A stretch of DNA of 64,000 bases from Paenirhizobium cremeum (GTDB lineage Bacteria; Pseudomonadota; Alphaproteobacteria; Rhizobiales; Rhizobiaceae), in assembly GCF_022884085.1 (NCBI RefSeq), contig NZ_JAGGCS010000001.1, positions 491,252 to 555,251 on the forward strand, read 5' to 3'. Shown here piece after piece: positions 1-10,601 of this stretch; the first letter of the stretch is position 1; every line of letters starts with the position of its first letter. The notes beneath the pieces are model-generated. The model searched no databases. It was not told where the DNA came from and was given only the letters and a program-made list of their open reading frames with translations. Both the position numbers and the translations under genes were made by a program.

Positions 1-35
1 TGAGCCGCCGGCTCTAACCATTGAGCTACAGGCCC
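1..35 (-). tRNA. 5' part of a tRNA gene (anticodon CA?, probably tRNA-Ile2/Met CAT), cut by the window edge
   Basis: Read on the minus strand, bases 35 to 1 give an acceptor start GGGCC, T8, a D-arm with AGCTC/GAGC pairing and the invariant GG, and the first half of an anticodon stem ending in C32-T33-C34-A35. The third anticodon base lies outside the window. CA? with this body resembles the CAT tRNAs of rhizobia, especially the Ile2 type read after lysidine modification of C34. Leu or Val cannot be excluded without the missing base. Confidence 0.8.
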
Positions 36-192
36 GGCCCGTGCGACGGGCGGCCGCGCGGACAATGGCACCCGCGACGGTTGGACCGCTCTAACCCAAT
101 TCGCCGGAGGCGACAAGCCTTTGCCGCAATAGCTTCACAATCTCCGGTCAACAAGGCAAGGGACAGGGACGCTTCAGGAAAAAGGAATCACG

Positions 193-933
193 ATGACCAG
201 CCGCAAGACCGGGGGCCTCGCCCTCGCCGCATTGATCGCCACCGCACTGATAGCGCCCCTGCCGGCATTGAGCGCCGAGGCGGAAAGGCGCGAAGCCACG
301 ATCATGGTCTCCGGCGAGGGCGAGGCCGCCCTTGCCCCCGACATGGCCATGCTGACGCTGAGCGTCGTGCGCCAGGCCAAGACGGCCGAGGAGGCGATGA
401 AGGCCAACAACGAGGCGATGGCCAAGGTCCTCGCCGATCTGAAGGAAAAAGGCGTCGCCGAGCGCGACCTGCAGACGTCGGACTTCTCGGTCCAGCCCCA
501 ATATCGCCAGGAAAAGCCCGCCGATGGCAACTACGAGGCACCCGAAATCGACAGCTATCTCGTCACCAATACCCTGACGGTTAAGGTGCGCGACCTGTCG
601 CAACTGGGCGGCCTGATCGATGCGAGCGTCAAGCTCGGAGTGAACCAGGGCGGCAACATCACCTTCGGCAACGACGACCCGAAGGAAGCCGTGACCGAAG
701 CGCGCAAGCAGGCGGTGGCGGAAGCCATCGAAAAGGCGAAAACGCTGACGGAAGCCGCAGGCGTTCGCCTCGGCCGCGTGGTCGATATCAGCGAAAACTT
801 CGCGAGGCCGGTGCCGCAACCGATGTATCGCATGGCCATGGCCAAGGAGATGGCGGCCGATGCGGTACCGGTGGCCAGCGGCGAGAACCGCTACACCGTC
901 ACCGTCAACATTACCTACGCGATCGAGCAATAA
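193..933 (+). CDS. SIMPL-domain (DUF541) periplasmic protein, BP26/Omp28-like
   Basis: The 246-residue protein has a signal peptide over residues 1-28 (basic start, hydrophobic core, ALSA cleavage site), followed by one SIMPL/DUF541 domain that fills the rest. The family includes the Brucella periplasmic immunogen BP26 and E. coli YggE, which is linked to oxidative-stress tolerance; its biochemical role is not settled. Typical family features visible are the N-terminal stretch with VSGEGEA, the glutamine-rich middle, and the C-terminal YTVTVNITYAIEQ strand. A GGAA ribosome site precedes the ATG. The gene stands alone, with a strong hairpin just downstream, so it is probably monocistronic. Confidence 0.9.
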   Translation: MTSRKTGGLALAALIATALIAPLPALSAEAERREATIMVSGEGEAALAPDMAMLTLSVVRQAKTAEEAMKANNEAMAKVLADLKEKGVAERDLQTSDFSVQPQYRQEKPADGNYEAPEIDSYLVTNTLTVKVRDLSQLGGLIDASVKLGVNQGGNITFGNDDPKEAVTEARKQAVAEAIEKAKTLTEAAGVRLGRVVDISENFARPVPQPMYRMAMAKEMAADAVPVASGENRYTVTVNITYAIEQ

Positions 934-964
934 GCACCCGGTTCACCGGGATCTCACGCAAAAC

Positions 965-1000
965 AGGAAGGCAGGATGTCGCATCCTGCCTTCCTTCTCG
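965..1000 (+). terminator. Hairpin terminator after the BP26-like gene
   Basis: A perfect 14-bp stem (965-978 with 982-995) with a 3-base TCG loop lies 31 bases after the stop codon. The following T-rich stretch (TTCTCGTTCTT) is interrupted, so it may be an imperfect intrinsic terminator. The remaining bases to 1210 show no gene. Confidence 0.7.
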
Positions 1001-1210
1001 TTCTTGGCCCCGTGATCGATGATCGACCCACTGTTTGTGCAGGAGCCCGGGCAAACGCCAGCTTTCCATATTCGTCCCAATCTCGCTTCTGCGGGAAACA
1101 CGCTTGCGAGCAGGTCGAACCGGGCCAATCAGGAGGGCCGGAAGAATGGTCAGGCCGGCGGGCGAGGCGGCTGAATTTCCGCGCCGACCCGCCGGCGATG
1201 TTCATCATGC

Positions 1211-1555
1211 TCAGTAGCGGATGATGGGGCAGCCGCTCACATTGGCGAAAACCATCCGGTCGAAATCGCCGTGGCGAACGCCGGCAACCACCACGCGGCG
1301 CGGTGTGACATCGTGGATGCGGGCGCGGTGCAGTCCGCTCCAGCGTGCCTTTTCGACGGCTTCGCCGGGGAAGCAGCCGCGCGGGCGGTGATGGCGACGC
1401 TCATAGCCACCGCGGCCGTAATCCATCTCCATGCCGTAGCCGGGACGGTCGTGGCCGAAGCGCCAGCCGTCGGCCGCCGCCGTCGAAACGGTGACGAAGG
1501 TTGCACCAAGGGCGATCAGCGCGGCAAGGCCGGTCTTTGCGAAAACACTTTTCAT
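1211..1555 (-). CDS. Small secreted hypothetical protein
   Basis: The 114-residue product begins MKSVFAKTGL and has a clear signal peptide to about residue 28 (STAAA-D). The mature part is short, rich in Gly, Arg, Tyr and His (DRPGYGMEMDYGRGGYERRH), and ends CPIIRY, with two cysteines. The start at 1555 is chosen because AGGAGAG precedes that ATG at good spacing; a longer reading upstream has no ribosome site. Similar small secreted proteins are common in rhizobia, and no function can be assigned. It is transcribed alone, towards the BP26-like gene. About 250 bases upstream of it (1556-1807) hold nothing recognisable beyond its probable promoter. Confidence 0.75.
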   Translation of the reverse strand: MKSVFAKTGLAALIALGATFVTVSTAAADGWRFGHDRPGYGMEMDYGRGGYERRHHRPRGCFPGEAVEKARWSGLHRARIHDVTPRRVVVAGVRHGDFDRMVFANVSGCPIIRY

Positions 1556-1807
1556 TGTCTCTCTCCTCATCTGGGAACTTCGATTGTCATTCCCGCTTGC
1601 CTCAGCGATTGAGAAGAGACTATCGGCCAGCGCCTGAATGCGGTCCGAACCGGTCATTCAGCCAGGGTTCACATGGGCGAATGCCGAAAGAAGCCGGCTC
1701 GAAACCGAAACCCCTTCGTGATGCCCGCGGTCTTGCTTCAGATCGTCCCGGTCCCCGTTCTGCCGCTTGGCGGCAAGACCGCCGCCTGCCCCTCCGGGCG
1801 ATAAGTC

Positions 1808-2230
1808 TCAGGACGAGCAATGCAGGACGACCTCGCGACGATGCGGGCGGTCACGATGCTCGAAGAGGTAGAAGCCCTGCCATGTGCCGAGAAGCAGGCG
1901 CCTGCGGCTAAAGGGAATGCCGATCGAGACCTGTGTCAGCGCCGCCTTGATGTGCGCCGGCATATCGTCCGGCCCCTCGTCCCGATGAATGATCCATCGC
2001 ATCGCCGGATCGTCGGAAGGCGGCACCAGCCGTGCGAAGAAAGCCTTGAGGTCGCGCTGAACGGAAGGATCGGCGTTTTCCTGAACGATGAGGGAACAGG
2101 ACGTGTGCCGGACGAACACGGTCAGAAGCCCCTCCTGCGCATCCGTATCGGCGAGAAAGGATGCAGCCTCGCCGGTGAATTCGTAAAGGCCCTGCCCGCT
2201 GGTTGAAATGCTGAGTGATCGCAACGTCAT
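1808..2230 (-). CDS. YjbQ family protein (UPF0047)
   Basis: This 140-residue protein matches the YjbQ/UPF0047 fold: a strand-rich body with the signature HTSCSL followed by VQENADP (about residues 48-63), and the C-terminal GTWQGFYLFEHRDRP block with conserved Glu, His and Arg. Members have been reported to have weak thiamine-phosphate synthase activity, but the physiological role is unknown. The start at 2230 follows AAGGAAAG; an upstream 34-residue extension lacks a ribosome site and is not family-like. It is divergent from the next gene and appears monocistronic. Confidence 0.85.
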   Translation of the reverse strand: MTLRSLSISTSGQGLYEFTGEAASFLADTDAQEGLLTVFVRHTSCSLIVQENADPSVQRDLKAFFARLVPPSDDPAMRWIIHRDEGPDDMPAHIKAALTQVSIGIPFSRRRLLLGTWQGFYLFEHRDRPHRREVVLHCSS

Positions 2231-2489
2231 TGCCGCTTTCCTTTTTCTGCCGCCTCTCCACGGCGCAATATATCGGGGCGCGTTTCCCCGCCATGATAAA
2301 CGACTTTCCAAAACGATCATTGTCCCGGCCATGCGCGGTGGCAGGCAAAAGCCGAAGGCCTCTCATGCCGAAGACCGGTGGATGCCGGGTGTCAGGTCGA
2401 TCCATGCGTCGCCGGGATCGGCCTGACGCTCTAGCCAGACGACATCGCCCGCTATAGTCTCCCGCCGCACGGAAAAAGAGGAAAACGAC

Positions 2490-2960
2490 ATGACTGCCGA
2501 CAAGACCGACCTTCTCGCCATGATCGACGCCCAGGAAGCGAAGCTGGTCTTCCCGTCCTTCGACGAGGACACGGCGATCGAGATCGGGAAACGTCTGCTG
2601 AAGCAGGCGCGGCGCGACAAGGCGCCTGTTGTCATCGACATCCGCACCCCCGATCGCGTTCTGTTTCATGCCGCCCTGCCCGGCTCCTCGCCGGATAACG
2701 ACCATTGGGCGCGACGCAAGAGCAATGTCACGCTGCGTTTCCACAAAGCCTCGCTCAGGATCGGCGAAAGCTACCGCCAGAAGGCACGAACGATCGGCCC
2801 CGATTACGGGCTGGATCCGCTGGACTATGCGGCCCATGGTGGAAGTTTCCCCGTGCGCGTGGCCGGCACCGGCGTCATCGCCGCCATCACGGTCTCCGGC
2901 CTGGCCTCCGAGGAAGACCACGCAATGATCGTCGAGGTTTTGGAAGACTACCTGAAGTGA
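2490..2960 (+). CDS. UPF0303 / heme-degrading domain (HbpS-like, GlcG family) protein
   Basis: The 156-residue product belongs to the GlcG/HbpS (DUF336) family, UPF0303 branch. Visible family traits are the DEDTAIEIGKRLLKQA helix, the PVVIDIRTPDRVLFHAALPG strand pair, the WARRKSNVTLRF segment, and the C-terminal GGSFPVRVAGTGVIAAITVSGL glycine-rich block. HbpS of Streptomyces binds and degrades heme; most proteobacterial members are uncharacterised. No signal peptide is seen, so it is probably cytosolic. AGAGGAAAACGAC precedes the ATG. It faces the NTF2-like gene with a 13-base gap between stops. Confidence 0.85.
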   Translation: MTADKTDLLAMIDAQEAKLVFPSFDEDTAIEIGKRLLKQARRDKAPVVIDIRTPDRVLFHAALPGSSPDNDHWARRKSNVTLRFHKASLRIGESYRQKARTIGPDYGLDPLDYAAHGGSFPVRVAGTGVIAAITVSGLASEEDHAMIVEVLEDYLK

Positions 2961-2973
2961 CCGGCGCCGGCAG

Positions 2974-3321
2974 TTACGGCGCGCTCGAAAGATAGAGGCT
3001 GAGGCGGGAAAAACGCTCGCCTTCCTTTTCGAACACCATGACGCAGGGAAGCGAGGCAGCCTCGCCGGCGGCGATATCCATCGTGCCGTCGACCGCTCCC
3101 CGCAGGCCGCCCTCGTCCATCATCACCACGCTGTTGGCAAAGCGGGCATCGTGGCGCAGCAGATAGGCCGCAAGCGTATCCCGCAGGGATTCGAGGCCGA
3201 TCACCCGCATGCCATCCGGCATGTCCAGGGCCGCATCGGCATCGAACAGCCCGACGAAAACGGAAAAGTCGCGTTGGTTGAGAGCGTTCAGCGCCTCCGA
3301 TATTTCCCGCTTGAGGGTCAT
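2974..3321 (-). CDS. NTF2-like / SnoaL-type small protein
   Basis: The 115-residue protein starts MTLKREISEALNALNQRDF and has the alpha-plus-beta cone pattern of NTF2-like/SnoaL proteins: a long N-terminal helix pair, a segment around residues 27-47 where substrate pockets form (ALDMPDGMRVIGLESLRDTL), and four strands ending FSRLSLYLSSAP. This fold serves as enzyme or ligand pocket in many contexts, so no activity is inferred. The ATG at 3321 is preferred over one 11 codons upstream because AAGGAAGG sits before it. Confidence 0.75.
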   Translation of the reverse strand: MTLKREISEALNALNQRDFSVFVGLFDADAALDMPDGMRVIGLESLRDTLAAYLLRHDARFANSVVMMDEGGLRGAVDGTMDIAAGEAASLPCVMVFEKEGERFSRLSLYLSSAP

Positions 3322-3388
3322 CGTCCATCCTTCCTTGTTCCACCAACAAGGCAATTAGCGCCCCGCGCGCCGCCGGCAAGGGAGCATG

Positions 3389-4279
3389 TCACGGCAAATC
3401 CTGCACCAGCACTTGCCGGGCGGCCGCCAGCACCGCCTCGGTCAGCGACTTGAGAGCCGGCCCCGCCGACCGGCTCCAGTGCCAGTAGAGCGGCACGTCG
3501 AGCGGATAATCGGACAGCAGCACGACAAGCCTTCCGTCGGCGACGGCGTCTCCCACGAGGATTGCCGGGTTCATTCCCCATCCCAGTCCGGCGAGCGTCC
3601 CATCGACGAAACCGTGCGACGACGGCAGCCAATGGGTGGGTGGCGAGAGATCCGCCCCGGCGGCAAGCGCCAGCCAGCGGGATTGCAGCATATCCTTGGT
3701 ATTGAAGGTCAGCGTCGGTGCGATTGCCAGCCGCTCGGGCGTGACGCCATCGGGAAACCAGCGCTCCATGAAAGCCGGGCTCGCAGTCGCGAAATAGCGC
3801 AGGCGACCGAGATAACGGCAATCGCAGCCCTGCACGGGCTGGGACGAACTGCTGACAGCGGCCCGGACCTCGCCGCACCGAAGCCAGTCCGCGCTATGAT
3901 CCTGGTCATCCAGCACCAGATCGTAAAGGAAGGCGTCGACCGCCGCCATCGCCGGTACGAACCATGTCGCGAGACTGTCAGCATTGACGGCGAGCCGCAG
4001 GCTCGGAGTTCTCGCCATGTCCGCAAATGCGCCGAGATCGCGTCCAAGCCCGGCTTCGAGCAACGCAACCTCCTCCGCGTGGCGGAAAAGTCTCTGGCCG
4101 GCCGGCGTCGGCTGGCATGGCTGGCCGCGCACCACCAGAACCGCCCCCACCCGCTCCTCCAGCGCCTTGATCCGCTGCGAGATCGCCGAAGACGTCAAGC
4201 CCAGTTGCCGCGCCGCCTTTTCGAAGGAACCGGTGCGAAGAATAGCAGCGAGCGCCGAAAGCTGGTCATAATCCAGCAC
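3389..4279 (-). CDS. LysR-family regulator ArgP/LysG type
   Basis: The 296-residue regulator has a LysR winged helix-turn-helix at residues 1-60 (LDYDQLSALAAILRTGSFEKAA, then LTSSAISQRIKALE) and a C-terminal periplasmic-binding-like effector domain. The N-terminus closely resembles ArgP/IciA and LysG, which switch on exporters of the LysE/ArgO family when cytosolic lysine or arginine rises. It is divergent from exactly such an exporter across a 100-base AT-rich gap, the classic arrangement, so it most likely controls that gene and itself from this gap. The effector amino acid is inferred, not shown. Confidence 0.88.
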   Translation of the reverse strand: MLDYDQLSALAAILRTGSFEKAARQLGLTSSAISQRIKALEERVGAVLVVRGQPCQPTPAGQRLFRHAEEVALLEAGLGRDLGAFADMARTPSLRLAVNADSLATWFVPAMAAVDAFLYDLVLDDQDHSADWLRCGEVRAAVSSSSQPVQGCDCRYLGRLRYFATASPAFMERWFPDGVTPERLAIAPTLTFNTKDMLQSRWLALAAGADLSPPTHWLPSSHGFVDGTLAGLGWGMNPAILVGDAVADGRLVVLLSDYPLDVPLYWHWSRSAGPALKSLTEAVLAAARQVLVQDLP

Positions 4280-4379
4280 TAGATTAGCACTCCTAATGAT
4301 ACGAAAGAATATTTAATTTTTCTAATTTCGCCATCAAGCTTAGTCAATCCCTGTAAAACAGAACGGGATTTCCATCGCC

Positions 4380-4988
4380 ATGCCAGCCTCCGCCGCCCTT
4401 GCGGGCTTTTTCCTTGGCCTCAGTCTGATCGTCGCCATCGGCGCGCAAAACGCCTTCGTTCTGCGTCAGGGATTGCAGGGCCGCCACGTGCTTGCCATCT
4501 GCCTCACCTGCGCCGCTTCCGACGCACTGCTGATCGCCGCGGGTATCGGGGGCTTCGCAACCATGATTTCCAGCATCGGCTGGCTCGATCCCTTGCTGCG
4601 TTACGGCGGCGCCGCCTTTCTGGCCTTCTACGGCCTGCGCAGCCTGCGTTCGGCCGCCAGCGGCAATAGCGCGCTGACGGTAAGGGGCGATGCCGAACAG
4701 AGCCTTGCGGCGGCCCTTCTCACCTGTCTGGCGCTGACATGGCTGAACCCGCATGTCTATCTCGACACCGTGGTCCTGCTCGGCTCGATCTCCACCCGCT
4801 ATCCCGGAAAGGAGTTCGCCTTCGCAGCCGGCGCGACCAGCGCCTCCTTCCTTTTCTTCTTCTCGCTCGGTTATGGCGCGCGCCTGCTTCGCCCGCTCTT
4901 CGCGCGCCCCGCCGCCTGGCGTCTCCTCGATGGCCTGATCGCGCTGGTGATGGGGACCATCGCCTTCAATCTCGTGTCGAGCGGCTGA
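4380..4988 (+). CDS. LysE/ArgO family amino acid exporter
   Basis: This 202-residue inner membrane protein has about six hydrophobic segments and the family's N-terminal signature GAQNAFVLRQGL (residues 21-32), which is typical of the LysE/ArgO branch. The conserved NPHVYLDTVVLLG motif in the middle is also present. Members export lysine, arginine or analogues. The product is full length. Together with the divergent LysR gene it forms a regulator-exporter pair that would protect against excess basic amino acids, for example after peptide uptake. Confidence 0.9.
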   Translation: MPASAALAGFFLGLSLIVAIGAQNAFVLRQGLQGRHVLAICLTCAASDALLIAAGIGGFATMISSIGWLDPLLRYGGAAFLAFYGLRSLRSAASGNSALTVRGDAEQSLAAALLTCLALTWLNPHVYLDTVVLLGSISTRYPGKEFAFAAGATSASFLFFFSLGYGARLLRPLFARPAAWRLLDGLIALVMGTIAFNLVSSG

Positions 4989-5065
4989 TCTCCGGAGCAT
5001 CCGCGATAGGCACCCGCGGCAAAGCGGTGTAGAGCTGTCGCCAACATATTCTGCCAGGGCGAGCC

Positions 5066-6214
5066 ATGTTCCTTACCAATCACGATCTGGTCGATCTCAT
5101 CCACCTTCGCCGCGACCTTCATCGTCATCCCGAAATCTCCGGCGAGGAGCAATGGACGGCCGCCCGCATCGTTTCCTTCCTTGCACCGCTCAAACCCGCG
5201 AGAATCCTCAGGGGTCTCGGTGGCCACGGCGTTGCCGCGGTCTTCGAGGGAGCGGCGCCCGGTCCGACGCTTCTTTTCCGCTGCGAGCTGGATGCCCTCC
5301 CGATCGAGGAGAAATCCATGGCGCCCTACCGCTCGACCATTCCGGGCAAGGGCCATCTCTGCGGCCATGACGGTCATTCGACCATCATGACGGCGCTCGC
5401 CCTCGGCCTTTCACGCCAACTGCCGAAACGCGGCCGCGTCGTGCTGCTGTTCCAGCCGGCGGAGGAAACCGGAGCGGGTGCTGCGGCTGTCATCGCCGAC
5501 CCCGGGTTCCGGGAGATCACGCCGGACTTCGCCTTTTCCCTGCACAATCTGCCGGGCCTTCCGCTCGGGCATGTGGCGATCAAATCCGGACCGGTAAACT
5601 GCGCCTCGCGCGGCATGCGCATCGCCCTTTCCGGTAAGACGGCCCATGCCTCGCAGCCGGAGACCGGCATTTCCCCCATGTCCGCCATCGCAACCCTGAT
5701 GCCGGCGCTAACAGGTCTTTCGCGAAGCGCTCCACCCGCCCCGGATTTCCGGCTGGCGACCGTCACCCATGCCTCGCTTGGCGAAAAGGCCTTCGGCATT
5801 GCGCCCGGCGATGGCGAGATCTGGGTGACGCTTCGCACCCTGACCGACGACGGCATGGCCGATCTTTGCAGTGAAGCGGAAGCGCTCGCCCGTTCCGCCG
5901 CCGAAAGCGGCAGCCTCGGCCTCGACATTTCCTATGACGACATATTCCTGCATTGCGAAAATGCACCCGAAGCCGTCAATCATCTCGTTCGCGCGCTCGA
6001 TGCCGAAGGCGTCTCCCATGACGAACGCAATCTGCCGATGCGGGGCTCGGAAGATTTCGGCCGCTTCCGCGCCATCGCCCCTTCCGCCATGTTCTTCCTC
6101 GGCTCCGGCGAAACCCACCCCGCCCTTCACAATCCCGATTACGACTTCCCCGAGGACCTGATCGCCATCGGCGCAAGGATTTTCATGCGGGTCGTGCGGG
6201 ACATATTGGATTAG
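5066..6214 (+). CDS. M20 family amidohydrolase (hippurate / N-acyl amino acid hydrolase type)
   Basis: The 382-residue protein is an M20D-type metal amidohydrolase. Metal and catalytic residues are in place: LCGHDGHST (Cys99, His101, Asp102), QPAEETGAG (Glu134-Glu135), HNLPGLPLG, and the C-terminal RGSEDFG block with a final His. Related enzymes cleave N-acyl amino acids, hippurate or indole-acetic acid conjugates; the substrate here cannot be told from sequence. No signal peptide is seen. AGGGCGAGCC precedes the ATG. It follows the LysE-type exporter by 77 bases on the same strand and may be co-transcribed with it. Confidence 0.88.
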   Translation: MFLTNHDLVDLIHLRRDLHRHPEISGEEQWTAARIVSFLAPLKPARILRGLGGHGVAAVFEGAAPGPTLLFRCELDALPIEEKSMAPYRSTIPGKGHLCGHDGHSTIMTALALGLSRQLPKRGRVVLLFQPAEETGAGAAAVIADPGFREITPDFAFSLHNLPGLPLGHVAIKSGPVNCASRGMRIALSGKTAHASQPETGISPMSAIATLMPALTGLSRSAPPAPDFRLATVTHASLGEKAFGIAPGDGEIWVTLRTLTDDGMADLCSEAEALARSAAESGSLGLDISYDDIFLHCENAPEAVNHLVRALDAEGVSHDERNLPMRGSEDFGRFRAIAPSAMFFLGSGETHPALHNPDYDFPEDLIAIGARIFMRVVRDILD

Positions 6215-6253
6215 CGGAAATTCGGTTGGCGACCCGATTGGACGCATGAAGCC

Positions 6254-7243
6254 TCAGTAGGCGGGAAATCTGCGCTTCTTCCACTCGCTACGCGGCACAG
6301 GTGCACCGACCGTAAAGCTGAAATCGACGACCCGCGTCGCGTCCTCATCGACCGTGCAGCGCAAGGCAAGATCATACCAGACGCCTTTGACGTCGCCGAA
6401 GGCCGCGCGAGGGGCATCAACGACGTTGCCGGATCTAAGTGTAAACACGGGCAAGGCATATGGCACGTAAGGCGGCGAACTACGGAAAAGCTGGGCTTGC
6501 AACTCCGTTCCGCAAAGCCTGCTGATCCGCTCGCCACGGCTTTCGCCGGTCATGCTCGACATGGAAATAGCATCATCGGCCGAAGAGGCAGTGTAAAGCT
6601 GCTTTACCGGCTTGGGAACCAGTGGGGCATCGGACTCGTTCGCATCCCTTGTTTCTGCCGGCTTGGCCGGTTTCGGCGGCGGCGGCGCGGCAAGCGCTAG
6701 CGCCTGATCGGTCGGGAACTCCGTCTCGCCTTCCTCGACCGCGGCCCCATCAACGGGTTGGTCGACGCTTTCCGTTGTATTTTCAGGCTCCGCCTCGGCC
6801 GGTAACTCGCCGGCCTTCGCCGCCTCAGGCTCCTGCTTTTCCTCTATTGGCGGGGTTTCCACCGACTTATCGGCTTCTTTCCCCTCAGCATCGCCGCGAA
6901 GATCTCCATGTGTGCCGCTATCCTTCTCGCCAAACAAGGTCGCGGGTTTCAGGACGGGCACAGGCGGCGGAGGCTCCTCGGCCTTTTTCTCTTCGACTGG
7001 CAGCGGAGGAGGCGGTGGGGGGGGCTCCGCCTTCTTTTCCTCTTCCTTTTTCGGCTCCTCAGGCTTCGGCTTTTCCTCCGGCGGCGGAACCAGTTCCACC
7101 GCAACGCTCTCTTCCTCTTGCGGCAATTCCGGCAGAGCCGGGAGCTTCGTCAGGAACACGGCAAGGACAATAAGATGCAGGGCAACGGAAAGCACGAGCC
7201 CCCTGCCCCATCTGTCCAGGAATTTTGCCGGTTTGTTTTGCAT
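6254..7243 (-). CDS. DUF930 domain protein with TonB-like N-terminus
   Basis: The 329-residue protein has one membrane helix (residues 15-33) followed by a very long Pro/Glu/Lys-rich region to about residue 210 with poly-proline runs, as in TonB and TolA spacers. A compact C-terminal domain follows (about residues 225-329, with two cysteines), matching DUF930 of rhizobia. The layout suggests an inner-membrane anchor that spans the periplasm. No ExbB or ExbD gene lies near. The low-complexity region gives strong antisense open frames that are not genes. Confidence 0.8.
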   Translation of the reverse strand: MQNKPAKFLDRWGRGLVLSVALHLIVLAVFLTKLPALPELPQEEESVAVELVPPPEEKPKPEEPKKEEEKKAEPPPPPPPLPVEEKKAEEPPPPVPVLKPATLFGEKDSGTHGDLRGDAEGKEADKSVETPPIEEKQEPEAAKAGELPAEAEPENTTESVDQPVDGAAVEEGETEFPTDQALALAAPPPPKPAKPAETRDANESDAPLVPKPVKQLYTASSADDAISMSSMTGESRGERISRLCGTELQAQLFRSSPPYVPYALPVFTLRSGNVVDAPRAAFGDVKGVWYDLALRCTVDEDATRVVDFSFTVGAPVPRSEWKKRRFPAY

Positions 7244-7574
7244 GAGAACGAAGGAAGTCCTGTCACGTTACGGGAGATGTGGTCCCAAACGGAAGCGTCA
7301 TCAAGTGACAAATTCGAAAGCCCCCGTGAAATACGACCGTATTGAGGAACGGGCCGGCATTTTGAAACCCGTCAACTTCGTTTTCCGCACGCTCTGCAAG
7401 TGCGAAAAGCTGGCGGGCGAAATACCCCACCGGAGCGGATTTGATTTGCCGCTCGGAATTGAAAGTAAGAATTTCCCACCCTGAAATGCGCCGCGATGAG
7501 CATGGCTTTTGCCGACGTGGCACGGAAAACCTGTAATGATCCGATCCATTATCAAATTCGAGAGGAGAAAGACC
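7244..7574. other. 331-base gap between DUF930 and peroxiredoxin genes
   Basis: No gene is supported here. It must hold both divergent promoters. An imperfect inverted repeat TAATG-N8-CATTA at 7534-7551 lies 24 bases before the peroxiredoxin start, where an operator could sit. A 6-bp GAGCGG/CCGCTC hairpin lies near 7433-7455. Confidence 0.4.
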
Positions 7575-8234
7575 ATGAGCTTGCGCATCAACCAGACCGC
7601 GCCGGACTTCACCGCCGAAACGACGCAGGGCACCATTCATTTCCACGATTGGATCGGTGACAACTGGGCAGTCCTCTTCTCCCATCCGAAGAACTTCACG
7701 CCGGTCTGCACCACCGAACTCGGCACCATGGCCGGCCTCGAAGGCGAATTCCGCAAGCGCGGCGTCAAAATCGTCGGCATCTCCGTCGATCCGGTCGAAA
7801 GCCACAGCAAGTGGAAACAGGACATCCGGGTCGCAACCGGCTTCGACGTCGAATATCCGCTGATCGGTGACCACGACCTCAAAGTCGCCAAGCTCTATGA
7901 CATGCTGCCGGAGGATGCCGGCGAAAGCTCGGAAGGCCGCACGCCCGCCGACAACGCCACCGTTCGCTCGGTCTACGTCATCGGCCCCGACAAGAAGATC
8001 AAGCTGATCCTCACCTATCCGATGACCACCGGCCGCAACTTCGACGAGATCCTACGCGCCATCGACTCGATCCAGCTCACCGCCACGCACCAGGTCGCAA
8101 CGCCCGCCAACTGGAAACAGGGCGACGACGTCATCATCACCGCCGCCGTCTCCAACGAGGACGCCATCACCCGCTTCGGCTCCTTCGAGACGGTACTGCC
8201 CTACCTGCGCAAGACCAGGCAGCCGACGGTCTGA
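7575..8234 (+). CDS. Peroxiredoxin, 1-Cys Prx6 type
   Basis: The 219-residue protein has the peroxiredoxin fold with the peroxidatic cysteine at residue 45 in FTPVCTTELG. The long C-terminal extension with a GDDVIITAAVS segment is typical of the Prx6/1-Cys group. It lacks the AhpC-type resolving cysteine near the C-terminus, so recycling must use another thiol. It reduces hydrogen peroxide and alkyl hydroperoxides in the cytosol. AGAGGAGAAAGACC precedes the ATG, which rules out a longer start. The gene ends at a shared bidirectional terminator. Confidence 0.92.
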   Translation: MSLRINQTAPDFTAETTQGTIHFHDWIGDNWAVLFSHPKNFTPVCTTELGTMAGLEGEFRKRGVKIVGISVDPVESHSKWKQDIRVATGFDVEYPLIGDHDLKVAKLYDMLPEDAGESSEGRTPADNATVRSVYVIGPDKKIKLILTYPMTTGRNFDEILRAIDSIQLTATHQVATPANWKQGDDVIITAAVSNEDAITRFGSFETVLPYLRKTRQPTV

Positions 8235-8245
8235 GTCAAAATAAA

Positions 8246-8273
8246 AAATCCCTCCGCATCGGCGGAGGGATTT
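8246..8273. terminator. Bidirectional terminator between peroxiredoxin and the rpoD unit
   Basis: A perfect 12-bp stem (8246-8257 with 8262-8273) with a 4-base loop. Read on the minus strand it ends in a run of six T and then ATTTT, so it is a strong intrinsic terminator for the small gene and rpoD transcript. On the plus strand the T tail is short. Confidence 0.85.
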
Positions 8274-8299
8274 CTAACCTAAAAGATTACGTCCGGCAC

Positions 8300-8533
8300 T
8301 TACTTAAAGCCAAACTCTCGCTTCAAGATATTTAAGAGTTGCTCCGCGCCTTCATAATCCAACTGAAGCGTCTGGCTCTTTTTTCCAGGAATTTGCCGTT
8401 CCAAAGTGCCATACGTATCGATCTGAAGCACCCTCTTATCGTCGACTCCGAACACGGAATAGCTCGCCCCTATCTCCTTGTGGAGCGAGTTACGTTCCAT
8501 ATGCTTGCGTTCGAAGCGACGAACCAAGGCCAT
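8300..8533 (-). CDS. Small conserved protein of unknown function, coupled to rpoD
   Basis: The 77-residue protein starts MALVRRFERKHMERN and continues with a conserved-looking block (HKEIGASYSVF, LQIDTYGTLERQIPGKKSQ) and a C-terminal helix. Similar short proteins occur in many bacteria and are often mislabelled as methionyl-tRNA formyltransferase, to which they bear no real likeness at this length. I do not know its function. Its ATG begins one base after the rpoD TGA (TGATATG), so it is translated from the rpoD message, probably by coupling, and both end at the terminator 26 bases downstream. Confidence 0.75.
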   Translation of the reverse strand: MALVRRFERKHMERNSLHKEIGASYSVFGVDDKRVLQIDTYGTLERQIPGKKSQTLQLDYEGAEQLLNILKREFGFK

Positions 8534-8534
8534 A

Positions 8535-10601
<2,067 letters not shown>

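Noticed and set aside
976-1224. A plus-strand frame after the BP26-like gene
   Set aside because: It begins inside the terminator hairpin and runs antisense into the small secreted protein gene; no ribosome site.
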